Positions 1 to 10,533 of a DNA stretch of 45,110 nt are shown here, one piece after another (positions within the stretch are counted from its first letter, which is position 1; every line of letters starts with the position of its first letter). Under the pieces are notes generated by a model. The model was not told the DNA's origin. It was given only the letters and a program-made list of their open reading frames with translations, and did not search any database. The stretch comes from Reclinomonas americana ATCC 50394 (lineage: Eukaryota > Jakobida > Jakobea > Jakobida): contig PS015218.1 in NCBI GenBank assembly GCA_048213135.1, positions 103,817 to 148,926 of the forward strand, given 5' to 3'. Both the position numbers and the translations under genes were made by a program.

Positions 1-295
1 GGCCGAGGCGCACGAGCTGCATGTTGGGGATGCGATGTGGGAGGACACAGCTGGTGGAGGACAGTGCGACGTGCAGCATGAAGACCACGGCGAGGTCTTT
101 GCCTTTGCTGCTGCAGTGCAACAATCCTCTAAAGTTCTTATTTACTCATACAAAACTTTAGCAGAATCAAGCGAGGCCGAAGCAGAGGAACATCTTGCAT
201 CGCACTGGCGAGGTATCTCACCCCTCCTTCGTCCACCCGCTGCGTCCATAGACCATCCACACAGAGGTGCCACTGACGTTGCGCAGAACTACGGC
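1..295 (+). other. Window edge; possible 3' end of an incoming gene
   Basis: Frame 2 of the plus strand is open from the window edge through this stretch, and its first 35 or so codons look coding-like (many GAG, GAC, CTG and GTG codons). I recognise no family and see no clear stop or splice site, so this may be the tail of a plus-strand gene converging on the NACHT gene, or chance. On the minus strand it is the 3' untranslated region of the NACHT gene; a TAAATAA-type A-rich element around 143-150 could serve as its poly(A) signal. Confidence 0.2.
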
Positions 296-3200
296 TCAGA
301 CTTCGCCACTTGCAAATGGCAGCGACCACACCCTAACAGTGCTGTCTCCGCTCCCACTGAAGATGTGCTGACCGTCAAGAGCGACGGCTACAGACCACAC
401 ACAGGAATCGTGTCCCTCCAATCGTCGCACTTCCTTCCCGCTCACGAGTGACCACACTCGCACTGTCGTGTCTACACCGCCACTGACAATGTGCAAACTA
501 TTCCGAGTGACGGCAACTGACATCACCGCAGCTGTGTGTCCCTCCAACCGCCGAACCTCCTCCCCACTCCCCAGTGACCACATGCGCACTGTGGTGTCGC
601 TGCTCCCACTCACAATGTACTCACCGTCGGGTGTAACGGCAACAGCACTCACTGGCCCACTGTGCCCACCCAACTGTCGCACTTCCTCTCCACTCCCCAG
701 TGACCACACACGCACCGTCATGTCCCCACCCCCACTCACAACATGTAGACCGTCGGGAGTGACGGCGACTGAGTTAACACCTTCAGTGTGTCCCTCCAAA
801 CGTCGCACTTCATCGCCACACTCCAGTGACCACACACGCACCGTCATGTCCCCACCCCCACTCACAACATGCAGACTGTCGGGAGCGATGGCGACAGAAT
901 TCACCCACCCAGAGTGACCATCCAACCGTCGCACTTCCTCTCCACTCGCCAGTGACCACACACGTGCTGTACCATCCCAGCTGCCACTGATAATGTGCTG
1001 ACGATCGGGAGTGATGATGACAGAAGACACCCTTTCTGAGTGCCACTTCAACTCTCGCACCTCTTCCCCACTTGTTAAGGACCACACCCGCACTGTCTTG
1101 TCGTAGCTCCCGCTCACAACATGCTGCCCGTCGGGACTGATGGCAACACTGTAGACACCTGAAGGTCCGACCATCGGTTTCCTCGGCCACTTCACGCCCG
1201 TCACATCCGCCCCCCTGAAATCAGCTTCCCTCGCAAACGCCATGCACACATTCACCCCTCGCAAATCCGCACCCCTCCACACCGTCCGGTGCATCACCGC
1301 ATCCCTCAAATCCGCGCCCCTCACTCGCACACCCGACAGGTCGCGCCCACTGAACGACACTTGCGCCACACACAACACCGTCGCTGCGTTCGCGGCTGCT
1401 GTTACTACACGCTCCTCATCCACCTCCCGCGACATCTCAATCACCTCCCACAGTCTCTCTTGCAGTAGAGGAGACCGTCGCACCACCTCGGCGATCTGCT
1501 CCACCAACGATGGTCGATCATTCAGCAGTCGCACTGCCAGCACATGCTGCTGCACATCTTCTATCTTCAACCTCCTCTCCTCATCCCACGACTCCCAAGC
1601 AAACACATGCCGTGCCACACAGTGCTCCAGCAACGACAGATGCACGAAGCCCCACTGCGTCGTCCCATACCGTTGCACAATCGGACAGCACACTCGCACG
1701 TGCTGGTTCTTGCGACCAAGGAACTTGTCAAACGGTGCTTCCTCCTGTCGTGGCACACCACCAAAGTAATCGTCCTCCTCTCCATCGCCTTCCTCTTCTA
1801 CAGTCACAGACACACGCACCACATTTCTCTCGTGAATCAACCGTGCCAGTCCCTCGTAGAAGGAGAGACATGTCTCCTCACTCGGCACACGCTCTGCACC
1901 AAGACGTGTCTGCCTCTCTCGCTCCCTGTCAATCCAATGTCGAATGAATCGGTCAAACACATCACACCGAGTCGGTCGCTGCATGCCACTCGCCACCAAC
2001 TGCGGCAACACACGAGCCACCACCGCCAGCATGAACGGATTCGACACCAGTGCATCCAGTCCATGTACACTCTTCAGCGCACGAATGTACTCCTCGGCAG
2101 TCGACCATCGCACTTCATCATCACCACCACCTACTTGCACCAGTCGCTCAAAGTACTCCTCAATCTGCTCCTTGTTGAAAGGAGCAACGTAAACTTCCAT
2201 CACCTGCTGCACGCACAACTGTTCTCGTACATCAACTGGTGCAAAGTACCGTCGATACTGCGTCACACCACCCAGTGCCGTCAGTGCGTAATCACCCCGA
2301 CACGTGATAATCACCTTCAGATCACGACACACATCCAACTGATTCTTGACAAACAGATTCACACCACGTGACAACTCGTCGTACCCGTCAAGCAACAGCA
2401 GCAGTGGTTCCTCCTTCAATCGTCGCATATCCGCCTCACTGAATCCCAACTCGGGTGACAGTCGCTCCAGTGCCTCTTGCAACAGTCGCTCATCGGCATT
2501 GTGCAGTGCACCGAGACGCACACGCACAGGCACTCGTTGACTCCCGCCTGTGTGCCACTGTCGCCATGCTCGCTCGGCCAGCACCGACATGGTGGTGGTC
2601 TTCCCGGCTCCGCTGTTGCCAAAGAGCACCAGCACACGAAGCTTGGTGTTGGTGTCGGCGAGGAAGGCATCCACCTCCGTCAACAGATCCGTCAACTTGT
2701 CACTCGAAGAGACGTCACGATCACATGAGCACAGCAGCGGCACATACATCTGCATGTCCTTGCTCACATTCTCGTCGTGCTGATAGAAAGAGAGCTCACG
2801 CACAGCCAGTCGATGCAATCGCTCTTCGAAGGTACGGTCGTTGAAATCGAAAAGCTCGTAGCGCGCCTCGCGGACACTTGCGCCAAATCGAGCTACCTCG
2901 TCAGCCGTCAACTGCAGCAGAGAGAGGATGGCGAAGAAGACGCCGTCATCATCAATCAATTGCTTCACCGTGGACGTCTCCGTCTGCGCAAATGGACCGT
3001 ACTCAATCTCATTCTGCGCCATTCGCAGCTGCTCAACAGCCTTGCGCTCGTCAGCATCGTCAATCAGCAGCAACTTGCGACCGGCATCTTCAACAAAGCC
3101 ACCAAACAGCAAGATTGATACCAACTCCATCGCGTCGAATGCATCACATGACGGATCACAAGTGGGATCGGCGTCGAACGCCACACGCCAGGCCAACATC

Positions 3201-4016
3201 ATCGGTTGTTTCTCCTTGCACAGCTCGACTTGCTCGGGACAGAACGGAGCATGCCGGTCGTACCACGCTGCGATTGTCGACGGATGCAAGAACAACGGAG
3301 GCGTCCACACATCGCGAGTCCATGCCCGCACGTCAAAGTCGGCATGATCGCGACTGAACTGAGCGAGTACGCGTCGACAGCGCAGACGGATTGCCTCCTC
3401 CATCACCTTTAAGGCCATTTGGATACGATAGAAGTTGACCATGCTGTGCGTGCACACACAAAAGCAGTCAGCACAGACTCACACCGAGCGAAGAACAAGG
3501 AAGGGGAGAGGGAAAGAGGATGACGAAGACAAACCGAGTCACACGCTCCGAGTTGCTAGAGTGAGCATCATCACACAGAAGATGCTCTTCGTATACAAAT
3601 CCAGACACACCTTCGAGCTCCATTTCCACTACCACTCCCACTCCCAGTCCCTTCAATCGACTGCAGCGCCAGGCCAAGCGTCACACGGACGACGAGATGA
3701 GTGAATGCGTTGATGCCAAGCAATTTCAACTTCGGCGCTCCCACGTCTTCCAAGTCGTATGGCGCTGGTTTCTCCACCCCTACAATCTCCATCGCCTCAT
3801 CTCCACTCCTCTCACGCAGCATGCGTGTGGCCTCGCGAAGCAAGTCCCCGAGAGTGGATGCGGCCGTCATGCGTTCCACCACCACCCACAGCGACGAATC
3901 GTGTGCAGCGCTCACCCACACACAAAACTACCACACAGAGAGCGGCGAGAGAGGGAAGTCAGTGATAATTCTCAGGAAGTTTTGTGTAAAGTGAGATCTC
4001 ACCCACTCACCGACAT
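296..4016 (-). CDS. NACHT NTPase with pentapeptide repeats and a seven-bladed WD40 propeller
   Basis: STAND-type signalling ATPase, presumably a cytosolic sensor. Proposed exons (complement): 4011-4016, 3611-3927, 296-3443, about 1156 residues. The small upstream exons are inferred from GT/AG sites that keep frame; without them translation would start at the ATG at 3442. Domains in order: about 105 residues that may be a ubiquitin-like beta-grasp fold; a helical region; a NACHT domain with Walker A GNSGAGKTT and Walker B LLLLLDGYDE; an FVHLSLLEH motif typical of the region after NACHT; a short A-D-L-R pentapeptide-repeat segment; and seven WD40 repeats, each with an SGS/SGG...TVRVWSL core. 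The blades are so alike that they look recently amplified. The architecture is known from bacteria and scattered eukaryotes; the ligand and function are unknown. The stop is TGA at 296-298. Confidence 0.85.
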
Positions 4017-4482
4017 TCTCGTTGCAGCTGCAGCTGCAGTTTCGGCTGCCGTGAATATATAGAAATAGCTTGTTTCACACTGACTGCCTGGTAGCTTGCA
4101 CTTCTTCTCGGCGTACCTCTTCGCGACGATCCGTGACTTTCATGCTGCAGGACGGACGACTCGCAATGATCCGTCGCCAACATACTGGTGCTCTCTCTGT
4201 GTATGTGTATGCATGCATGCATGTGTGTGTATGCGCCCGTGTTCGTAGATACACAATGCGCGACACGCAACGGTAGTCGGAAGATGCATTTTGTCTCTCT
4301 GGTCATCCAGTGGTGGTGAGTAAAGAGAGCTGGCAGTGCACGAGGAAGGGGTACGCTGAGCTAAAGAAACTCAACTTTGTCAAAAACAACCACTTTTCAA
4401 CGCGTAGAGAGCGTTGTGTTATGTGGCAAGTGTGTGAGTTGTCCTGTGGGTCCGCGCATTCGTATTATCGAGAGAAGGTGCC
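4017..4482. promoter_or_regulatory. Divergent promoter region between the NACHT and PH/EF-hand genes
   Basis: This 466-base gap separates two genes transcribed away from each other. It holds a TATA-like run (ATATATA at 4055-4061) 40 bases from the proposed NACHT start codon, a CTGCAG-rich patch at 4024-4042, and a GCATGCATGCATGTGTGTGT-type low-complexity stretch around 4205-4245. No RNA gene or extra coding exon is visible. The promoter role is inferred from gene layout. Confidence 0.4.
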
Positions 4483-7400
4483 ATGGACAAGCGCGTGTCT
4501 CCGGAGGCCTATGCGCAGGCACTGCAGGTGCCTGCCTCAGAGGCACTCAAGCGCGCCATCAAGTTTGCCATGCTGTTCAAACGAGTTGCGATTCTCGCCT
4601 TTTTCTCTTCACACGCACACACAGACACACAGACGCCGCCGCCTGCGCATACGCATACAGCGAGACAGGCACGCGCACACACACACGCACACAGAGTCGC
4701 ACAGTCAAGCAGTGTGCTATTACGATCCTCTGTTTTGCCAAGCGCGGCCGTTTGATGACGCAGTTGTCTCCCNNNNNNNNNNNNNNNNNNNNNNNNNNNN
4801 NNNNNNNNNNNNNNNNNNNNNNNNNNNNNNNNNNNNNNNNNNNNNNNNNNNNNNNNNNNNNNNNNNNNNNNNNNNNNNNNNNNNNNNNNNNNNNNNNNNN
4901 NNNNNNNNNNNNNNNNNNNNNNNNNNNNNNNNNNNNNNNNNNNNNNNNNNNNNNNNNNNNNNNNNNNNNNNNNNNNNNNNNNNNNNNNNNNNNNNNNNNN
5001 NNNNNNNNNNNNNNNNNNNNNNNNNNNNNNNNNNNNNNNNNNNNNNNNNNNNNNNNNNNNNNNNNNNNNNNNNNNNNNNNNNNNNNNNNNNNNNNNNNNN
5101 NNNNNNNNNNNNNNNNNNNNNNNNNNNNNNNNNNNNNNNNNNNNNNNNNNNNNNNNNNNNNNNNNNNNNNNNNNNNNNNNNNNNNNNNNNNNNNNNNNNN
5201 NNNNNNNNNNNNNNNNNNNNNNNNNNNNNNNNNNNNNNNNNNNNNNNNNNNNNNNNNNNNNNNNNNNNNNNNNNNNNNNNNNNNNNNNNNNNNNNNNNNN
5301 NNNNNNNNNNNNNNCCTCCTCTCTCTCTTCCTCTCTTCGTGCGGATGGTGGCTTGGATACACTGACACGCATGTAACGCACACACAGGGCGATCACTTCA
5401 AGACGTGGCAACCTCGCCTCTGTGTCATGACTGCAGATGTTGCGTCTCTCTCTCTCTCTCTGTTGCCTCGCTGATGTGTGCATTGCGCGCTCACCGCACG
5501 TACACAGTTCCTGTACTACTTCAAGTCGGAAAAGGTACTTGCACTGTGCATGCGAATCGCGTTGCCATCAGTGATGATCATCATCATTATTTTTTCGTGC
5601 AAAGGATCGACAAGCCAAGGGTCTGATTGACTTAAAGTCGGCGACGGCGGTGCAGGCGGTCAGCGNNNNNNNNNNNNNNNNNNNNAGGAGCAGGTCGGGC
5701 GCAAGCATGTGTGGTCGGTGAAGCTGCCGCATCGCACGTGGTACCTGGCCACGGACTTTGAGGGACAGACGCAAGAGTGGATTGTGGCCATGCGTCAGTT
5801 GGTGTTTCCGGCGCCACCGTCGTCGGCTGCGGCGGACGCTGCTGGTGGTTCGGGATCGTCGTCCACGGGGACGTCCACGCTGGCGTCTTCGGCCTCCACT
5901 CGATCCATGTCGGTGGGATCGACGGCTGGTGGCGCGCCGAGACCAATCAGTGAGTACCTCAACGAGGTGAAACCGGAGGTGCCAGTCACACTGCCGCCGC
6001 GGCAGTTGCGCGAGTCGATGAAGGAGGGCGACGTGTTGACAGAGAGGTAGGCATGCATTCGTGCACGACGCTACGGTAGATGCACGCGAGAGACTCAATG
6101 TCACTTGTGCAGCGTGCGCTCGTCGGCCAACTCGGTGGCGCGATCCGCCTCCGGTTCCTTCTCTTCGCTGGCCTCGGCCTCTCTGCCTGTGGCACCCCTG
6201 GTGGATCCGGCCATGGAAGAGCGGCGAAGGCAGGAGGAGCGCGCCCGAAAGAGAAAGGCACGGCAGACCGATCGCAAGCACGTCTCTCGACAGCGATTGG
6301 AGCGCGAGCGGCAGGAGCGCGAGCGCAAGCGGCAGGAACGGCAGCAGGAGCTTGAGACGCAGGTGTGTTGATGCGGCGTGGGCTGTCGGATGGATAGGAG
6401 AGAGATGATGATGATGCTGAATGTTGTTGCTGCGCAGCGCAACGCTGTGTGTCAGCGATTTGTGGGCGTCTGCAAGCGCGGCACCGGCCTCATCAAGTAT
6501 CCGTTTGGCAGTGCGAAACCGGCCATGCGATGGTTCCAGCTGAGCGACGATGCCACCACACTGAATGTTGCGGTGGTCTCTGTGTGTTTTGCGCTCTCAC
6601 ACACGCTACTTGACTGACATGTGCGCGTATGGAATCGTGTACGTAGTACGGCAAGAAGCGCGGCAAAGTCTCGAGTTCTGTGCGCCTGGCCGACGTGTTG
6701 TGGATGGTGTATGGACCGCATACGCACGTGTTTCGGGAAAAGTTCTCTGGCGAAGGTGTGTTTGCGAGAGAGAGTGTGTGTGTGTGTGTACTGTGTGCTC
6801 CTGGCTGATGCGGTGATGTCGTGTAGGGTCGGCGCGATGCTTCAGTTTGAAGTTACCGGATCGCACGCTGGATCTGCAGGCGACAACCGATGAAGACTGC
6901 GAGACGTGGTTCCTCGGCTTGCAGTACTTGTGTCGAGCGCAGATTCAAGCGGCACAGCGACAGTACCTCACGCGGTCGCGGTACTTGCTGAAGGTGAGCG
7001 TCGTTTTCCCTCCTCCCCCCTCGCCGTCTACAAGCCACTAACATTTGTGCATCGGTCATGCAGCGTCTGCGCACCAAGTTCAAGGAGGTGCTTCTGTGTT
7101 CGTGTGTGTGTGTTTGATTCGTGCCGACTCATTCTGTGTGCAGCGCAACTTTGTGCTGTCGCGGTTTGTCCGCGCGGCCGTGGCCAGCGTGCGTGACACC
7201 GAGAGACCGTATGCGGCCGAAATCCGTTTGTGTTGGAACGCATTCGACACCGACAGCAACGGCCTGGTGCAGAAGGATGAGTTTGTGCAGTTCTTCCGCC
7301 TGCTCGGCGAGGATCCCGTGCGTGACGAGTACTTTGAGGAGCTGTGGGATGAGATGGATCTCGACGGTGACGGGCAGCTGGACTTTGGAGTTGCGGGCGC

Positions 7401-8668
7401 AGACATGCAGTGTGCTGTGTGACATGAGGAGTCTAGCTGACCCGAGTGTTTTGTAGGAATTCATGGAGGTCGCATCGGCTCTTTTTTCGATCCAAGAGCT
7501 GGCGCTGGTGGCCAAAATCCACAACATGTTCCTGCGTTACGACTCCGACCGGGACGGCAAGATTGGCAAGGAAGAGGTGCGTGGTTGTGTTTTTCGGCGC
7601 CGATGATTACGCACAGATTGCTAACTGACGCCTGTCGCTCGCACAAAGGTCTGTGCCATCTATCGCGACTTTGAGGGCGAGGAGATGCGGCAGGAGCAGT
7701 TGGCCGACTTCTTCCTCGGTCTCGACGCGGATGAGGATGGTGTGATTACGTGGCAGGAGTTCTTGACGGCCGCCGTCAGCAACTATGCGGCGTTTGCCAA
7801 TTACCACGCACACCCGCGCAACGAGCGAGAACTGTACCTGCTGTTCAACACCATCGATGCGGATGCCGACGGCGAGTTGTCGGTGGACGAGATTGCGGCG
7901 TTTGTACAGGATTTGGGTATGACGGTGCCGCGCTACCGCATCATTGATCTTGTCGACAAGCTCGACGCCGACGGCAACGGGGCTCTGTCGTTTATCGAGT
8001 GCGTCTCTTTCGTTTGACTGTCGTCTGCCGGTTGCATGACTGACGAGTACCCGCAGGTTCCTGCGCCTCGCTCGCGCACTGTTCAATGTCGAGGAGTTGG
8101 GCCTGCTGGCGCGCATGCGCAACTCGTTCAAGCGATGGGACAAGCGTGGCATGGACAGTATTGCGGCCTCCGACGCCAATGTGGTCACTCGAGACTTTGT
8201 TGGCTACGAGTACCCGGAGGACGGGCTGCGCACGTTGGTGCAGGCATTGCCGGTGGAGGACAATTGCGTCAAGTGGCGCGCGTTCCTCACCACCATTGTC
8301 AAGCTGCTGCCACAATTCAACGTGCGTCGTCGTCGTTGCACCGTGTCCCTCCCACGCACAATCCTAATATATCACGTGTTGTGCAGACTCGCGTCCGCTC
8401 GCTGCCCGGCAGTCCTGTCGGCGGGGCATCGTCGTCGGCTGCCGGTGCCGCTGCAACGACCACAGCCAATGGTGCTCCAGCGCAGTCGTCGGGCGCCGCC
8501 GCCGTCACCACCGTCTCCGCGGGTGCCTCAGGAAGTGGAGCACCTGCGCCTCGACCGAGTGGCAGCGGTGGCGGTCCTTCACCCATGCCAGCCACGCCAC
8601 CCACCTTCAACCAGCCGTCGCTCTTCCTGTCGGGACCCACCAGCTTCTCGACACGATTCAGCAAGTGA
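4483..8668 (+). CDS. Multidomain protein with two PH domains and six EF-hands
   Basis: Likely a calcium-responsive membrane or cytoskeletal adaptor. Exons: 4483-4584, 4743-gap, (gap)-5388-5438, 5508-5534, 5604-6046 (20-N gap inside), 6113-6362, 6438-6566, 6647-6755, 6827-6993, 7064-7087, 7144-7389, 7457-7576, 7649-7998, 8057-8321, 8387-8668. The first PH domain ends in a typical helix (QEWIVAMRQLV). A Ser/Ala/Gly linker and a very basic Arg/Glu coiled segment follow, then a second PH-like domain ending ETWFLGLQYL. Six canonical EF loops follow, each D-x-D-x-[DN]-G with E at position 12: for example DTDSNGLVQKDE, DLDGDGQLDFGE and DADADGELSVDE. The second loop is completed only by the GTTGCG-type splice at 7390. 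The tail is low-complexity Ala/Gly/Ser/Pro. PH plus EF-hands recalls phospholipase C delta, but no catalytic X/Y domain is present. Part of the first PH domain lies in the gap at 4773-5314. Confidence 0.8.
4773..5314. other. Assembly gap (542 N)
   Basis: Unknown sequence. It interrupts the PH/EF-hand gene between the short exon starting at 4743 and the exon starting at 5388, so the first strands of PH domain 1 are missing. Other gaps are 206 N at 39772-39977 (DNALI1 intron) and 20-N placeholders at 5666, 14641, 15083, 29138, 29715, 37396, 37557 and 40341. Confidence 0.99.
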
Positions 8669-8743
8669 AACATATGAAAAAAAAAGAATGTATTTTCTGC
8701 AAATTGTATAAGCATCTCCGTTTTTTTTCCTCCTCGCTGGAGA

Positions 8744-10450
8744 TCACTGTGCCTGCGCAGTCACTGGCCGCCGTTGTCGACTGCGCAGCCAGATGTTTAG
8801 TAATCTCCGCAGCGGGTTGAACAGCGGCGTCGGCAGGAGTCCCAGCGCCCACACAATAGTCTGCAAAGTAGCAGCCGACATCGTCAACATCACATGCAGC
8901 AGACAGCGACGCGTCGACGGACGCAACAGCAAGTGACAGAGGGTGCGTGTGCACGGCCTCGAATTCGTCGGGTTGCAAAACAGTGCGCTGAATGTGCTCG
9001 GCCGCCTCCGAGGCCGTGACTTCGAACATGACGCGTCCCTTGATGCCCTTGCTCAGCTTGCGCCGTTGCAGCATTGGCGTGTCGACAAAGGCCGGTGCCA
9101 CTGACGTGAAGGTGACGATGCCGTGGTACCGTTGTCGCATCGACTGCGACCACAGACGACAATGGGCAAAGTCAGTCCACTCACAACCACCCGTCGGTTC
9201 CGGATACTGCACGCAACTTGCGTCCACATGCGCAGGCCGGCCAGGCTCGCCGCATACGCTGCGCCATCGTGAAAGTGCGCGCATGTGGTGGACACCGAGT
9301 CCATCGTGACCACATGTCCGTGGCCACGCTCCTGTGCAAACGACGATTGAGTGCGACAAAACAACTCCATCATGCAGCAGGCTGCAGGCACATCGCAACT
9401 TGGAGACGCGGCAGCAGCGGCTCCACCGTGTTGACCACGCCACAAAAGTTCGTGCGCAGTGCGTTGCGCATGCGGTCGCTGCGCGAGGGTCCCGGTGCCG
9501 TCACTGCAACAACCAATCAGCATCAGCGTTGAACACCACCAGCACACTCGCCCCCCGCGCTGCGCAACATTCAGAGACACCGGCCAGCGCGCAAATCACG
9601 TCGAGCGGACGTGTGTCGTCAACACGCAGCACAAAGTCACGCATCGCCGACGCCGACTGCACGTTCAGCTCCCTGTGTCACCACAGTAAGCATTTTTGAT
9701 CGCATCGCGAGGCACTGCCGAAGCTGGTGGCCACGCAACGCAAAGGTGACTTGCGCGCCAGCCGTCGTGCACTCCTGCGCCACCTCGCGCAGCGCATCCC
9801 TGTCGAGTCCCACCAGTGCCAGAGCCACTCCAGGCGCCGCCCACTGCAACGCCAATGCACGTCCGATTCCCGAGCTGGCGCCCGTGATCAGCACCGAGGT
9901 GCCGCACGCAGCACTTCCCGCCTGCTGTCGATCGTGATGCGCGACCTGATGCCGTCGCCGATCGCCCGTCACGGCCGATATCACCGCCGAGGCCGTCGCC
10001 GGTGCATTGAGCACATCGACACTGTTATCTTCGCGCGACTCGTCACCATCATCCACCACACTAGTGCTGCTGCTACTGCTGCAGCTGCTCTCCCCGTCAC
10101 TGTCATCGTCGGCATCATCACTGACGATTCCGGTCGCCGGCTGCTTGACCGCTGCGTCTGCCCCTCGCTTGCGACGACAACAACAACAACAGCAGCAGCA
10201 GCAGCACCAGCGCCACACAGATGCCAGCACGTGCAACAACATGTCGCGCACTCGCTGCACCACACGCCACACGTACAGCGTCCACGCCAACGACAAGCAC
10301 AGCGGTCCCGACACATACGTCCACAGCAGCATCTGGCGTCGACCCCATGAGACACACAGACACACAGACACACGAGCTCTTTCCCACAAGGGCACGTACC
10401 TGCCATAGCGCAGCACAAAAGGTGCGCAGTGATGACGGTGCTGGCGTCAT
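8744..10450 (-). CDS. Membrane-anchored short-chain dehydrogenase/reductase-like protein with a poly-Cys cluster
   Basis: NAD(P)-dependent oxidoreductase fold, probably on the ER or another membrane. Exons (complement): 10400-10450, 9740-10332, 9569-9672, 9400-9503, 9218-9331, 8928-9143, 8744-8860; phases close exactly to 432 residues. An N-terminal hydrophobic stretch (LCLSLAWTLYVW) is followed by ten consecutive cysteines and a basic RRKR, then an acidic Ser-rich spacer, then the Rossmann motif ITGASSGIGRALALQW. The active-site region reads VVTMDSVS...AAYAASLAGL, so the Tyr of the YxxxK pair is present but the Lys position is Leu. The C-terminus has a second hydrophobic/basic segment (TIVWALGLLPTPLF). 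Size and anchors resemble 3-ketodihydrosphingosine reductase and DHRS proteins, but I cannot assign a substrate, and the missing Lys may mean a pseudoenzyme. Five of its six introns start GTTGCG. It shares an 83-base divergent promoter with PRPF6. Confidence 0.82.
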
Positions 10451-10533
10451 GCGCGCGACAAGAGACGGCTTCGTCCTCTCTTCTTCACCTGTCCCGCGCG
10501 CTTTGTGTCTTTCTGTCGCTCTTTCTTTTGCGC
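10451..10533. promoter_or_regulatory. Very short divergent promoter (dehydrogenase / PRPF6)
   Basis: Only 83 bases separate the ATG of the dehydrogenase (10450, minus) and that of PRPF6 (10534, plus). The stretch is CT-rich (TCTTCACCTG, TCTGTCGCTCTTTCTTTT). No TATA box is seen. Its bidirectional promoter role is inferred from spacing. Confidence 0.45.

Noticed and set aside
35-2371. Several plus-strand ORFs of 100-275 codons opposite the NACHT gene
   Set aside because: They are antisense shadows: composition is Thr/His/Ser/Arg-rich with no domain, while the minus strand encodes clear NACHT and WD40 motifs.
3443-3457. Start of the NACHT ORF at 3457
   Set aside because: That position is a GTG inside a GTGTGTGCACGCACAG polypyrimidine/acceptor context; the bases before 3443 read as an intron end, and the upstream exon joins in frame.
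4509-5483. ORFs spanning the 542-N gap
   Set aside because: They exist only because N is translated as X; the flanks are intron-like AC and CT repeats apart from the short exons listed.
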